A stretch of DNA of 64,000 nucleotides from Shewanella sp. (GTDB taxonomy: Bacteria > Pseudomonadota > Gammaproteobacteria > Enterobacterales > Shewanellaceae), in NCBI RefSeq assembly GCF_013214165.1, contig NZ_JABSSM010000025.1:1-64000 (forward strand), written 5' to 3'. A program made the position numbers and the translations under genes. The notes under the pieces are model-generated. The model was not told where the DNA came from, did not search any database, and was given only the letters and a program-made list of their open reading frames with translations. Positions 26,715-36,523 of this stretch are shown piece after piece; positions within the stretch are counted from its first letter, which is position 1; the number at the start of each line of letters is the position of its first letter.

Positions 26715-28217
26715 ATGCAAACTTTAGGAAATTACGTCGACGGTGTTCATCACACAAACCAGACGAGTCGAACAATCGCCGTTCATAACCCTGCGACAGG
26801 TCAGCAATGTGCCAGTCTGATACTCTCGGAGGCAGAGCATGTACGCGCGGCCATCGATGTCGCTCAGACAGCCTTTACGGGGTGGAGTAAGGTCTCTCCA
26901 CTCAACCGTGCTAGAGTTCTATTTAGGTTCAAAAGTTTAGTCGAACAGCATCAAGATGAGCTCGCTCAACTCATCACCCTAGAGCATGGTAAAGTTCATT
27001 CTGATGCCATGGGCGAAATACAACGCGGCTTAGAAGTGGTCGAATTTGCCTGCGGTATCCCCCACCTTCTCAAGGGGGAATATTCATTAAATGTCGGCCG
27101 TGGCGTCGATTGTTTCTCCATGATGCAGCCCCTGGGGGTGTGTGCGGGCATTACGCCATTTAACTTCCCGGCTATGGTACCCATGTGGATGTTTCCGATC
27201 GCCCTCGCATGTGGCAATAGCTTTATCTTAAAACCCTCAGAGAAAGCCCCTTCGGTGCCACTACGTTTAGCGCAATTATTGACTGAGGCGGGTCTACCCG
27301 ATGGCGTATTCAACGTCATTAATGGTGACAAGGTCGCGGTGGACGAGCTGCTTCATGATGAACGAGTTCATGGGATAAGTTTCGTTGGCTCAACACCCAT
27401 CGCCGAATATGTCTATGCCACTGCCAGCGCCAAAGGTAAACGCGTACAGGCCTTAGGCGGCGCTAAGAACCATATGGTTATTATGCCCGATGCCGATGCC
27501 GAACAAGTGATTAACTCTCTGATGGGGGCCGCTTATGGCTCTGCCGGCGAACGTTGTATGGCCATATCTGTGGCTGTATGTGTCGGGGATATCGTCGCCG
27601 ATAACTTGATTGAGCAGCTTAAGGTCGCCATCGATGACATGCGGGTGGGGCCAGGAACAAAGTCGGACAATGAATCCCACATGGGTCCCCTCATCAGCCA
27701 AGAACATGCCGATAAGGTTCGCAACTACATCACAGCTGGGGTCGAAGATGGGGCCAGCTTGATTATCGACGGACGCACATTTGTCTGCCCGGATAATGAA
27801 TTAGGCTATTTCGTCGGACCCACCCTATTTGATCACGTCAAACCTGGCATGCGTATCTATGACGAAGAGATCTTTGGTCCGGTATTATGCATTGTCCGTG
27901 TCGACAGCTATGAACAGGCCACTCAACTGATCAATAGCCACGAATTTGCCAATGGCACGGCTATTTTTACTCGCGACGGTAACTATGCTCGTCAATTTGT
28001 AGAAGATATTCAAGTGGGTATGGTTGGCGTCAATGTCCCTATCCCGGTACCTATGGCTTTTCATAGCTTTGGAGGGTGGAAGCGGTCCTTATTCGGCCCC
28101 TTGCATATGCACGGATCCGATGGCGTGCGTTTCTACACTAAGATGAAAGCGGTAACCGCGCGCTGGCCGAAAGATCAACCAGGCTCGGCAGACTTTTCGA
28201 TGCCAACGATGGGATAA
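26715..28217 (+). CDS. iolA: Malonate-/methylmalonate-semialdehyde dehydrogenase (CoA-acylating)
   Basis: A 500-residue aldehyde dehydrogenase of the MmsA/IolA type. It oxidises malonate semialdehyde with CoA and NAD to acetyl-CoA and CO2, the last step of inositol catabolism. The catalytic Cys281 is in YGSAGERCMAISV, typical of MmsA; the cofactor region AGITPFNFPAMVPMWMFPIA and FVGSTPIAEYVY are also present. It is the last gene of the iolCDEA operon, 65 bp after iolE, and is followed by a strong terminator. A role in valine breakdown is possible for this family, but the operon favours inositol. Confidence 0.92.
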   Translation: MQTLGNYVDGVHHTNQTSRTIAVHNPATGQQCASLILSEAEHVRAAIDVAQTAFTGWSKVSPLNRARVLFRFKSLVEQHQDELAQLITLEHGKVHSDAMGEIQRGLEVVEFACGIPHLLKGEYSLNVGRGVDCFSMMQPLGVCAGITPFNFPAMVPMWMFPIALACGNSFILKPSEKAPSVPLRLAQLLTEAGLPDGVFNVINGDKVAVDELLHDERVHGISFVGSTPIAEYVYATASAKGKRVQALGGAKNHMVIMPDADAEQVINSLMGAAYGSAGERCMAISVAVCVGDIVADNLIEQLKVAIDDMRVGPGTKSDNESHMGPLISQEHADKVRNYITAGVEDGASLIIDGRTFVCPDNELGYFVGPTLFDHVKPGMRIYDEEIFGPVLCIVRVDSYEQATQLINSHEFANGTAIFTRDGNYARQFVEDIQVGMVGVNVPIPVPMAFHSFGGWKRSLFGPLHMHGSDGVRFYTKMKAVTARWPKDQPGSADFSMPTMG

Positions 28218-28262
28218 ATCGACCACGGTTTGCCTGTAAGGTGCAACATGTCGATGCCACTC

Positions 28263-28295
28263 AATGCCGTTCACTTAGCCTGTGAACGGCATTTT
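28263..28295 (+). terminator. Terminator of the iolCDEA operon
   Basis: AATGCCGTTCAC and GTGAACGGCATT form a 12-bp stem with a 7-base loop, followed by TTTT, 46 bp after the iolA stop. Confidence 0.88.
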
Positions 28296-28993
28296 CATGT
28301 CGACTCGGGTCTATCGCGCTCACCGGTGTTCACCCCAAGCCGCGGCATTCACAACATGACTGATCCTCAAGATTAATACCATTCCCTATAAGTATCTGGT
28401 CAGTTCAGAGACTCTCCGTTTTTTAAATTCAAGGCGCAATTGATGAGGAAATGGTTATTCCCTTTTAAGTCAACGTAACACAGAAGTGGAAACACTGAGA
28501 GCCTCACGCTGTGCGGCTGATGTGTACAACAAATGGCAAAGCCCTTTATGCTAGGTTACATGTTCTCGATATACGACTGCATGGTCAATGTTGTTCCATA
28601 CAAAATAAGACATCCCTCCTTGACCTACATGGATGGAGGGAATGCTATCATGATATTGGGAGTATCATTGGCCCCTGGCGATCAGATGCAGGAGGTACCA
28701 GCCATGGAAGGGTGAAGGGTGAGTAATGCAGGAGCTATTATCGAGAGTAACGCAGGAGCAGTTACCGAGGAGCTATATAGTGATCTTGCCTACAGCGCTT
28801 TGAACTCCCGCTCAATGATCAGATACTGACTCGCAATGGTATTCTTTAGTGCTAGGGCTGATACTGCTGCTGACTATTTGCCAGATAGGGGGACATGCGT
28901 GAGGTAGGTGGACAATCCTGGTATCCCTGGTTAAAAATGGCTGTGAGTGTGCTAGGCCGATATCGCCATCCTTGGCTAATGTTAGGTTAATGC
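28296..28993. repeat. Convergent intergenic region with a likely dispersed repeat
   Basis: About 700 bp without a convincing gene between convergent operons. The part at about 28373-28520 (TAATACCATTCCCTATAAG, then CAACGTAACACAGAAGTGGA) resembles intergenic repeats I recall from Shewanella genomes. A reverse-oriented fragment sharing GTAACRCAGAAGT occurs near 59345-59365. Two overlapping 60-71-codon frames (28511-28726) lack ribosome sites and motifs. Confidence 0.35.
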
Positions 28994-31654
28994 TTAAGAC
29001 TTTTCGATCAACAGGGTCACCGCCTCCTGGGGGCGTGCTTGCCCCAACTGGGTTAGATTAGCCAACTTCTCACCCCGGGTTTCAGCCATACTCGAGCGAA
29101 ACACATCCCCGGTGATGTATTCACCCGATAAAGACCCGATATCCTGAGCAGCAAACGATGGGTTAAACATACGTAATATAATGGCTTCGCTGTCTTCTGC
29201 TTTCTTTATCGCGCTGACCGCCAGCCTAGAGTCTAAGGTTAACAAGCTAAATTCATCGGCTAATTTTTTCTCCACCCGATTGATGCTAAACCGATTGAAG
29301 CCACTATCATGGAAACTTTCGATAGGACTTAAGAATTGTTTAGCCTGCCTGGCCACGCCTGCCGCCACCACATCGCCTCTATGGGGCAAGAGCGCAAAAT
29401 GGAAACTTAACTCGCCCAATAGCTGTGAGTCTGGGGTAAGGGTAGACATGCCAGATAAGCGTCCGGGTCTGTAGACCAAATTCGGCTTACCCAAGGCGCC
29501 TACCCCTCTAAATAAGGTAATAGCGAGATCACTGGCATTATCCAGACTGACTTCATATTCTCGAATACCCTCAGTGATCACTGCCAAGCCTTGTTGGCCA
29601 TCATTTAGGGCCGCGAAACTCTGCATGGGATACAAGGGCAAGGGTTTCGATGTCCATTCTTGTGATTGCCATTCATCGAGTTCTGGCGGGTGACTGGCAC
29701 GCATTATGGTACCAAATGGTTGATCGGCATAGGAAACATCACTGTCTATATCGGTTCTAAATACTGCCTGGAGTCGATGATCTGCTACCGTGTTATTAAG
29801 ACTCACAGTGACATCGACACTTTCAGCCCCCCGAGTTAGGCTCAAGCACACCTTGACGGGCACATTCACCGAAGCGCAACCTCGCTGGCGCTCGCTCAGA
29901 TCTGCTGGCAGCGACAGATTATATTCCAGCCACATAGTGCTCGCTAGGTAGCCTTGCTGCAGACGCACCTCTGGCGCTTGTCCGCGGGTGGAGATCAACC
30001 AATCTTGCACTGGGGGTGAGAAGTCATAGTTATCGCCATCATCTCCGCCATCGACCAGTTCGAGCAAGCCCGATAACGTTTGACCTGTCTGACGATTAAC
30101 GAGCGTCAGGGTCCCATCGACGAGACTGAGGCTAAGTTTATCATTGCTTATCTTGGCTTCCGAGGGGCTCGCCGCGTATATTTCAGCCTGTTCGAGCGAC
30201 CTAGATTGGGTATTATGTTGGATATAGAGTGTTTTATACCCTAGGGCCGGTATTTCACCCGCATCCACCAACAAGTGATATTGATACAATATCGGATCAC
30301 CGACTTGGCCAGGTTTCAACGCAGCGGCCAAATCTTGCACTAGCGAACTCAAGTTAACCGCTTCGACTGATAACACTTGCAATCGCTGGGCTTGACCTTG
30401 GTTGTTGACGATAGTAAATGCATCATGGGCCGATGCTGGCACCACAATCTCGATCTTCACTAGCTCTGTTCTAGGGTGTGGCAAGGTATTGAACAGCACC
30501 AGCTTTTCGCCTTCGAGCCCAGGTACAATGCACTGGCTTATCTGGCGCTGACGCAGATCGAGTTGCTGACGACACAGGGCCATCGACGCGGTAAAACGCT
30601 GTTTCACCGCCGCGTTAACCGGATCGGTATTGCAACAACCAATACTATCATGTGCATGACTCTGCATGATAGTTTTCCATATTTTCTCAATTAAACCATG
30701 TGGATATGACATACCCATGCTCCAGCCTATGGTCAGCAGGGGTTCGAGTTGATTGGTGATCAGATTTTCAATGTCTGCATTGGCTTTCTTAATGTCATAA
30801 CGGGTAGAATAAATACCTCGATGAGTACGGGAATATTTCCCGGCCAACATTTCACCGCTCACATTTTTCAATGGCTTATCCTGTTTTAAAGCTTGGAAAA
30901 AGTCATTAAAGCTAGCGAGTTGGTAATGATATTGTGTTTGGCGAGCATTTTCTTCATTGAGCAAATTAGGCAGACGAGCATCCCATGGCTGCTGATCATT
31001 ACCCGCCATGATCAAGGTGTTCTTACCATGATTGAAAGACGCGACGCCACTGAGCAACAGCTTAATATTTTTAAGACCCGTCTGACTAAACTCCTCATCA
31101 CTGGGCATTCCCTTCATGCCACTGTAACCCTTCTGAATCACGGCGGTGATCACTTCACTGCCATCCTTAGCCTGCCAATTAAATTCGGTTTTGGGACTCA
31201 TACCATCCCACAAACCACGCCAAAAGACCGCGTATTTGATACCAAATTGATTAAAAAATTGCGGCAATTGTTCGGTCTGACCGAACGAGTCGGGCACATA
31301 TCCTACATTCATGTGGCCGCCCAGAGGCGCACAATCCCGGGTGCCGTACAATAAGTTACGCACCATGGATTCGGCACCGACCACGCACTGATCGGTCTGG
31401 GTATACCAAGGCCCCACTAGCAGCTTGCCTGCACTGACTAATGCTTTTATTCTCTGTGTCTCTTGTGGCATCAAGTCTAGATAATCCGCCAGCATCACAC
31501 TCTGTCCATCGAGGACAAAATAAGGCAGGCTGCCCTCTTCCAGCGCGGCCAGGATCACCGGTAAGGCTTCGAGTAACAATACCTGTGATTGTTCGACCGA
31601 AAAATACCATTCTCGATCCCAATGAGTATGAGGCACAACATAAATCTGCTGCAT
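28994..31654 (-). CDS. GH38 alpha-mannosidase (mannosylglycerate-hydrolase/MngB type)
   Basis: An 886-residue family 38 glycoside hydrolase without a signal peptide, so cytoplasmic. Metal ligands are in VVPHTHWDREWYF (His11, Asp13), and the nucleophile is Asp122 in VGYVPDSFGQTEQLP; QSHAHDSIGCCN carries the third-domain His region. Length and motifs match E. coli MngB, which splits 6-phospho-mannosyl-glycerate delivered by the PTS. Here it lies at the end of an operon with PTS EIIB/EIIC, mannose-6-phosphate isomerase and iolB. It should release mannose-6-phosphate from an imported phospho-alpha-mannoside; the aglycone is plausibly inositol rather than glycerate, because the island has inositol genes and no glycerate kinase. 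Confidence 0.87.
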   Translation of the reverse strand: MQQIYVVPHTHWDREWYFSVEQSQVLLLEALPVILAALEEGSLPYFVLDGQSVMLADYLDLMPQETQRIKALVSAGKLLVGPWYTQTDQCVVGAESMVRNLLYGTRDCAPLGGHMNVGYVPDSFGQTEQLPQFFNQFGIKYAVFWRGLWDGMSPKTEFNWQAKDGSEVITAVIQKGYSGMKGMPSDEEFSQTGLKNIKLLLSGVASFNHGKNTLIMAGNDQQPWDARLPNLLNEENARQTQYHYQLASFNDFFQALKQDKPLKNVSGEMLAGKYSRTHRGIYSTRYDIKKANADIENLITNQLEPLLTIGWSMGMSYPHGLIEKIWKTIMQSHAHDSIGCCNTDPVNAAVKQRFTASMALCRQQLDLRQRQISQCIVPGLEGEKLVLFNTLPHPRTELVKIEIVVPASAHDAFTIVNNQGQAQRLQVLSVEAVNLSSLVQDLAAALKPGQVGDPILYQYHLLVDAGEIPALGYKTLYIQHNTQSRSLEQAEIYAASPSEAKISNDKLSLSLVDGTLTLVNRQTGQTLSGLLELVDGGDDGDNYDFSPPVQDWLISTRGQAPEVRLQQGYLASTMWLEYNLSLPADLSERQRGCASVNVPVKVCLSLTRGAESVDVTVSLNNTVADHRLQAVFRTDIDSDVSYADQPFGTIMRASHPPELDEWQSQEWTSKPLPLYPMQSFAALNDGQQGLAVITEGIREYEVSLDNASDLAITLFRGVGALGKPNLVYRPGRLSGMSTLTPDSQLLGELSFHFALLPHRGDVVAAGVARQAKQFLSPIESFHDSGFNRFSINRVEKKLADEFSLLTLDSRLAVSAIKKAEDSEAIILRMFNPSFAAQDIGSLSGEYITGDVFRSSMAETRGEKLANLTQLGQARPQEAVTLLIEKS

Positions 31655-31736
31655 AATTAATTCTCTTCGCTATGATTGTTCAATCAGGATGTGGGTGCGA
31701 GTCCGCACACAATATGTCGCTGTTCGTGAGCGCGAT

Positions 31737-33827
31737 TTAATGTTTAAGATCGGTAATGGTCCCCTCAGTCATATCCAGCATGAAATGGTCATTGGGTAAA
31801 CCATGGCGAAAACCATCGAGTATCTCGAATAACCCGCCAAATTGTTTGACAAACACACTGTCCGTGAGCGCATTAGCATGCTGCTGTTCTGCGAGGATGC
31901 GAGTGAGTAAGGTGTATTGCCGCAAACGCCCTTGATTGATATCACGTAATGCGAGTTGATCTGCGTTGCGTAGACGATAGAAATCAACCGCAAGATCGAA
32001 ACCATTCCACTGAGAAAAATCGGCCAAATCTAAGTTTGCCCCAACAGCATCTTGTGCGGCTGCTTGCACAGCCATTTCCCAGTCATGAGTGTCCTGCAAC
32101 TGAGACAAACTAAATTCGCCGCGAGTCAGTTGTGCCAGTGTGATAGGCCGGTTTAACCGTGATAGCACTAAGATGTCTCGGCCAGTGAGGGCAAATAATA
32201 ACGTGCGTATTTCGATGGGCCATTCCTGGGGTAAAAAACGTTGCCGAGTCAGTTCTCGAATGTGCCATTGGGTAAATTCAGCATAACTGGTCGCATCGAG
32301 AATGCCGGGATCCCACTGTGTGTTTGCGCCCTGTTTGACCAAGTATTGGTATTCCTCACGGTAGTGGTCAAATAATTCGTTAAAGCGTGGGATATGCGTT
32401 AACACTATGGTTTCGACTTCGATATCACCATCAGTCTTGAGGGTCATTAACTTATAGGCAGGCACATAGGCGGCGATCGATGGCGCCTGAATATTAAATA
32501 GAAATTGGCCCTCTTTATTATGTTTGATCCCGGTATCATTGATATGCATATGCCCCCCAACATGCACCTTGAGTCCCGTGGCGGCTAGAGACTGACTCAC
32601 GGCCTCATCAGGGCGGCGCACTAATTGAAAATTATTGGCACCAAACAGCGTCTCGATGGCATTCGATTGTTGATCATAAAATTCGACCATAGGAAAATGA
32701 CTAAATGCGATCAATTGCTTGTCCATCGCAGCCGCACGCTTGACCACTGACTCAATCCACACCATCACATGGGCCTTATGGCTAACCATCTTGTTATATC
32801 CAGCGTTGCCCGAAGCTGAAAAATTAAACGGATCGGCAAGATCGCCTGCATTGATCTCGTCTCTGGGCACATACACATTGGCATCGATAGCCAATAACCA
32901 TAAGCCATCCACAGGTTCTACCACATAACTGGCATCTGGGACTTGCAGGCAATTGTCATAGTGAGCTTGCCGATATTGCCCCCCGGTTCCTTGGTGACAG
33001 ATTTCATATTGACGCTGCACAAGACTGGCTTGAGATTGAGCCTGATTAACGTCATAGTCGAGATATTCATATTGGCTGTAAGGCGATTCCCAATATAGAT
33101 AATTCGGTTTTGGATAAAATCCATGCTGCTCCAGTTGCGCCATCACCCCTAGATAGCCAAGTACTTTCACTTCTTCGCTACAAATCGTGGTTAAGGGGTA
33201 ACCGGCATCAATCACAGTCCAATTCTGCTTATAGTCCTGACACTCTGCCATTCCCTTGCTAAATATGCGTTGTTCGCGACCACCTGCACCAAGATAATCC
33301 GCCTTACCCGCCGGACGAGCGTATGGGCGTTCTGGATCGTGATTACCCGGTGCCGAGAAAAATTCGATACCGTATTGTTCGGCGTAGCGATCCAATATTT
33401 TACCCAGGCCGCGCATATGCACGACTTGACCATCATCACTAAAGTCCCCTGGCAGGGCGACTAATTTAACCCCCCGAGACACAATATCGTCTAGGGCAGC
33501 TAACAGGGCAAAATAATTTTCATTAAATAGCCGAGTAGACTTAAGTTGCGATGACATGGTGCGAATAGTGGCAGATTTGCCACCGCGAGCACTGACTAAT
33601 CCTGCAAAAGAGTCATCGTCAAAATCGGCGTAGATATCATGGAAATGAATATCCGGCATGAAGGCGATTTGAAGCTCAGATGATTGAACCTCAGTTGACG
33701 ATGGAGGCAAATGGCTAGGTGACTGGCAAGCCCAGGTACCTAGGCAAGCCATCATCAGCCACAAGCAGCGTCTTTGGATCTGGGCACCTTGAGTCCGTTT
33801 TTTTTGCATCAGGGTAAATGGCTTCAT
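31737..33827 (-). CDS. Large exported calcineurin-like metallophosphoesterase (lipoprotein)
   Basis: A 696-residue calcineurin-type phosphoesterase. A basic N-terminus and hydrophobic segment ending in a lipobox (LGTWAC) indicate a lipoprotein outside the cytoplasm. The metal-site blocks appear in order: AFMPDIHFHD, LPGDFSDDGQ, APGNHDPERP, AFSHFPMVEF, and GGHMHIND. The C-terminal 250 residues are helical with no known domain. It starts 5 bp after the EIIC gene and precedes the mannosidase by 82 bp, so it belongs to the same operon. It probably removes phosphate or cuts a phosphodiester in the periplasm so that the sugar part can enter the PTS; the substrate is inferred from context only. Confidence 0.8.
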   Translation of the reverse strand: MKPFTLMQKKRTQGAQIQRRCLWLMMACLGTWACQSPSHLPPSSTEVQSSELQIAFMPDIHFHDIYADFDDDSFAGLVSARGGKSATIRTMSSQLKSTRLFNENYFALLAALDDIVSRGVKLVALPGDFSDDGQVVHMRGLGKILDRYAEQYGIEFFSAPGNHDPERPYARPAGKADYLGAGGREQRIFSKGMAECQDYKQNWTVIDAGYPLTTICSEEVKVLGYLGVMAQLEQHGFYPKPNYLYWESPYSQYEYLDYDVNQAQSQASLVQRQYEICHQGTGGQYRQAHYDNCLQVPDASYVVEPVDGLWLLAIDANVYVPRDEINAGDLADPFNFSASGNAGYNKMVSHKAHVMVWIESVVKRAAAMDKQLIAFSHFPMVEFYDQQSNAIETLFGANNFQLVRRPDEAVSQSLAATGLKVHVGGHMHINDTGIKHNKEGQFLFNIQAPSIAAYVPAYKLMTLKTDGDIEVETIVLTHIPRFNELFDHYREEYQYLVKQGANTQWDPGILDATSYAEFTQWHIRELTRQRFLPQEWPIEIRTLLFALTGRDILVLSRLNRPITLAQLTRGEFSLSQLQDTHDWEMAVQAAAQDAVGANLDLADFSQWNGFDLAVDFYRLRNADQLALRDINQGRLRQYTLLTRILAEQQHANALTDSVFVKQFGGLFEILDGFRHGLPNDHFMLDMTEGTITDLKH

Positions 33828-33832
33828 CGACG

Positions 33833-34921
33833 TTATCCGCCGCTTGTTTGAGGTTCTGGTTTAACCAGTAGGCCGGCACCCACAGCGATGATCCCGGCGC
33901 CAACCGCGATGGAGAATACGTATATCATCCAGCCATCGACTGCCAGCCAACCATAAAAGCCGCTGATAGGTGCCTTATTGACGGCGCCTAGCCCCACGGC
34001 TAATGCCGCAGCCACCGCAGAGCCAATGACATTAATGATGATCAGTTGAGGTTTAGCGAGTATGAAAGGAATGGCCCCCTCGCTAACACCGACTAGGCCC
34101 ATCAATAATGAAGATTTCCCCGCTTCTTGTAGTGGACCTTGAAAGCGACTTTTCCAGATAAAAATGGCCAGACCTAAGCCAATCGGTGGTACGACAATCG
34201 CCACCTGCGCCGCCGTATTGGGGTCGTAAATCCCAGATGCCAATAGTGCCAGCGAGCTGGTAATGGCGGCTTTATTGACCGGCCCCCCCAAATCGAAACC
34301 GACCATGCCGCCAACGATGGCCGCCAGCAACACCTTGTTGGTTCCTGACATCATCTGTAACGAACTTTCCAGTGACTGGTTGAGGCTAGACAGGGGCTCA
34401 CCGATAACATAAATCACGATCAGACAGCTAGACAGCGTCGCGCCAAATGGGATCAAGAATATAGGGGTTATGCTGGCAAAGGCTCCGGGCAGGCGAATAT
34501 ATCTCACCATGTAGCGTACGATATACCCCGCCAATAATCCCGCCACTAATGCACCTAAGAAACCTGTGCCCAGCTGCTGCGACAAGGCTCCCGCAATTAA
34601 GCCCGGGGCTAAGGCGGGTTTATTGGCGATACCATAGGCGATATAACCCGCAATGATAGGTAGCATAAGACTCAAGCCTATCGAGCCTATTTGATCGAAC
34701 GAGTAAAGTAGACGAATGATACTATTATCGCTTAACGCATGGGCACTATCCCAGATATCCACGATGCCATAAAACGATGCTCCAATGCGGGCAAATCCCA
34801 TGATCACCGCACCGGCAATAACCAGGGGGAGCATATAAGATACACCTGTCATCAGCGCACCACGCAACTCAGTGATTAGCCCTTTCTTTTGTACACCAGC
34901 CTTGCTGTTAAATGTCGCCAT
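33833..34921 (-). CDS. PTS fructose-family EIIC permease
   Basis: A 362-residue inner-membrane PTS permease with about ten hydrophobic segments. Fructose-family signatures are visible: GGMVGFDLGGPVNKAAI and VGVSEGAIPFILAKP. It carries no EIIA or EIIB domain; these are supplied by the separate EIIB gene 37 bp upstream and by the C-terminus of the HPr-EI-EIIA fusion. The same family includes FruA and the mannosylglycerate transporter MngA. With a GH38 enzyme and ManA in the operon, an alpha-mannoside phosphorylated on mannose is more likely than fructose. Confidence 0.88.
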   Translation of the reverse strand: MATFNSKAGVQKKGLITELRGALMTGVSYMLPLVIAGAVIMGFARIGASFYGIVDIWDSAHALSDNSIIRLLYSFDQIGSIGLSLMLPIIAGYIAYGIANKPALAPGLIAGALSQQLGTGFLGALVAGLLAGYIVRYMVRYIRLPGAFASITPIFLIPFGATLSSCLIVIYVIGEPLSSLNQSLESSLQMMSGTNKVLLAAIVGGMVGFDLGGPVNKAAITSSLALLASGIYDPNTAAQVAIVVPPIGLGLAIFIWKSRFQGPLQEAGKSSLLMGLVGVSEGAIPFILAKPQLIIINVIGSAVAAALAVGLGAVNKAPISGFYGWLAVDGWMIYVFSIAVGAGIIAVGAGLLVKPEPQTSGG

Positions 34922-34958
34922 ATTCTATTACTCTACTCTCACTCAAGATGTTGATGTA

Positions 34959-35273
34959 TTAAGTGTTGTGGATTTCTTGCACGAGGGCCTCGATAACTTC
35001 ACGACCCTGTTTAATCGGGTCCGCTACGCCGCATTCCAACAGGGGGAGATGTTGGAAGCGTTCGACTCCCTCGATCATTATCTCGGTGGCTAAGATAACG
35101 CCATCGGCTCGCGCAATATCTTCGGCGGTAATTTCATTCTCGATCCCTAGGCTTCCCTGGGTTTCAACTTTAATTTCGTGACCTAACTCCTTACCGATTT
35201 GTTGTAACGATTCAGCGGCCATATAGGTATGCGAGATGCCTGTCGGACATGCGGCTACACAAATAATAAACAT
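34959..35273 (-). CDS. PTS fructose-family EIIB
   Basis: A free-standing 104-residue EIIB domain. Cys9 in CVAACPTGISHTYMAAE is the phosphorylation site and the CPTGxxHT motif is diagnostic for fructose-type EIIB. It takes phosphate from the EIIA domain of the fusion protein and passes it to the sugar during passage through EIIC. AAGGAAAAA upstream is a good ribosome site. It lies 65 bp after manA and 37 bp before the EIIC gene. Confidence 0.9.
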   Translation of the reverse strand: MFIICVAACPTGISHTYMAAESLQQIGKELGHEIKVETQGSLGIENEITAEDIARADGVILATEIMIEGVERFQHLPLLECGVADPIKQGREVIEALVQEIHNT

Positions 35274-35338
35274 AGATTTTTCCTTTTATTACGACGTTAA
35301 AAATTAACACCTTGTACTCAGCTAACCAATGGCTTAGC

Positions 35339-36523
35339 TTACGCGCTGGCGCGGGCGACACGACCACAACCTGCAATACTGTATTCTCGGGTTTGAGCGG
35401 TGAGTAAACACGACTGCCCCAGATTCAGCACCAGACATTGTCCAGCAGATGTGCGGACAGTGACTGAGCCCTGCAAGCAAAATAAAATTTCTGCACTGCG
35501 ACACGTATAGCTCTGCGCCTCATCGAATGCATTGATGACGCTGAAGCTAAAGTCAGACACTGGCACAGGAAATGATGTCTGAGCTTGGGTAACAACAGCG
35601 TGTACTCTCAACTCGGTTGCATCGGTCGGTTCAAAATCAATGGTCTCAATTAGCGCTTGGATATCGATATGCTTATTGGTCAAGCCGCCCCGTAATACGT
35701 TGTCTGAGCTAGCCATAATCTCTAAACCTGTGCCCTGCAGATAGGCATGCAGGGTTCCCGACTTGAGGAACATGGCTTCTCCAGGCGCTAAAGTGACGAC
35801 ATGTAATAACAAGGGTGAGAGCACCCCTATGTCCCCGGGGTAATATTGATATAGGGTCAATAATTCCTGCAGCGCCAATTCATCGCTCTGATTAGCCGCG
35901 ACTAACGCATCATCGAGTAGACACTGTTTCTCTACATCTTGCAGTGCCATGAGGCTTTGATAAAAAACTTTTAAACCGTCACTGTCATTCGCTTGCTGTA
36001 AATCACTTAACCAGACACCTAACACCGAATTATCGATGAACGTGAATAGACGCACAATCTCATCGATGCTGCGAAATCCATTCATGGCTTTAAATGGTGT
36101 CAGCGCATAAATCAGCTCGGGTTTATGATTATCATCGCGATAATTTCTCTGGCTTGCTGTGAGTGGGATCCCTAAGGCATTCTCTCTGGCAAAACCTCGT
36201 TCGGCCGCTTGCTTATTGGGGTGAGCTTGAATGGATAAGGGTTTTTCGGCTGATAACAGCTTCAATAAAAAAGGTAATTTCCCGCAGAAGCGTGCGTTAA
36301 TTTCCGCCCCTAGTACCTGCTCTGGATTTTCAGATATAAATGCATTCATCGCCTGGGGCCGCTGAATGAAAGAGGGTGCCTTATCATGGGCTCCCATCCA
36401 CATTTCTGCCTGTGGCAACTGCTCTGGGTTCGCGATGGAAAATAGCTTCTCCATCGCTTTAGGGTGTCCCCAGTGATAGGCCTGTGTGGTGTTCTGCAGG
36501 TAATATATGGTGTCGTCAGCCAT
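35339..36523 (-). CDS. manA: Mannose-6-phosphate isomerase, class I
   Basis: A type I, zinc-dependent isomerase of about 394 residues converting mannose-6-phosphate to fructose-6-phosphate. Zn and substrate motifs: PLSIQAHPNKQAAERGFARE, DDNHKPELIYALTPF and KSGTLHAYLQGTGLEIM. The second of two adjacent ATGs (36523) is preferred because GGAG lies five bases upstream; it overlaps the fusion gene's stop by one base (TGATG), so the genes are translationally coupled. It links the PTS and the mannosidase to glycolysis: mannose-6-phosphate released by the GH38 enzyme would be its substrate. A separate housekeeping manA may exist elsewhere. Confidence 0.92.
   Translation of the reverse strand: MADDTIYYLQNTTQAYHWGHPKAMEKLFSIANPEQLPQAEMWMGAHDKAPSFIQRPQAMNAFISENPEQVLGAEINARFCGKLPFLLKLLSAEKPLSIQAHPNKQAAERGFARENALGIPLTASQRNYRDDNHKPELIYALTPFKAMNGFRSIDEIVRLFTFIDNSVLGVWLSDLQQANDSDGLKVFYQSLMALQDVEKQCLLDDALVAANQSDELALQELLTLYQYYPGDIGVLSPLLLHVVTLAPGEAMFLKSGTLHAYLQGTGLEIMASSDNVLRGGLTNKHIDIQALIETIDFEPTDATELRVHAVVTQAQTSFPVPVSDFSFSVINAFDEAQSYTCRSAEILFCLQGSVTVRTSAGQCLVLNLGQSCLLTAQTREYSIAGCGRVARASA

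Noticed and set aside
28511-28726. Two overlapping 60-71-codon frames
   Set aside because: Located in a repeat-like intergenic region, without ribosome sites or homology that I can recognise.
28994-31654. Plain mannosylglycerate system (mngAB) as the function of the PTS operon
   Set aside because: Possible for the enzyme families, but no glycerate kinase is present while iolB heads the operon and shares its operator with the iol genes. Kept only as the main alternative.
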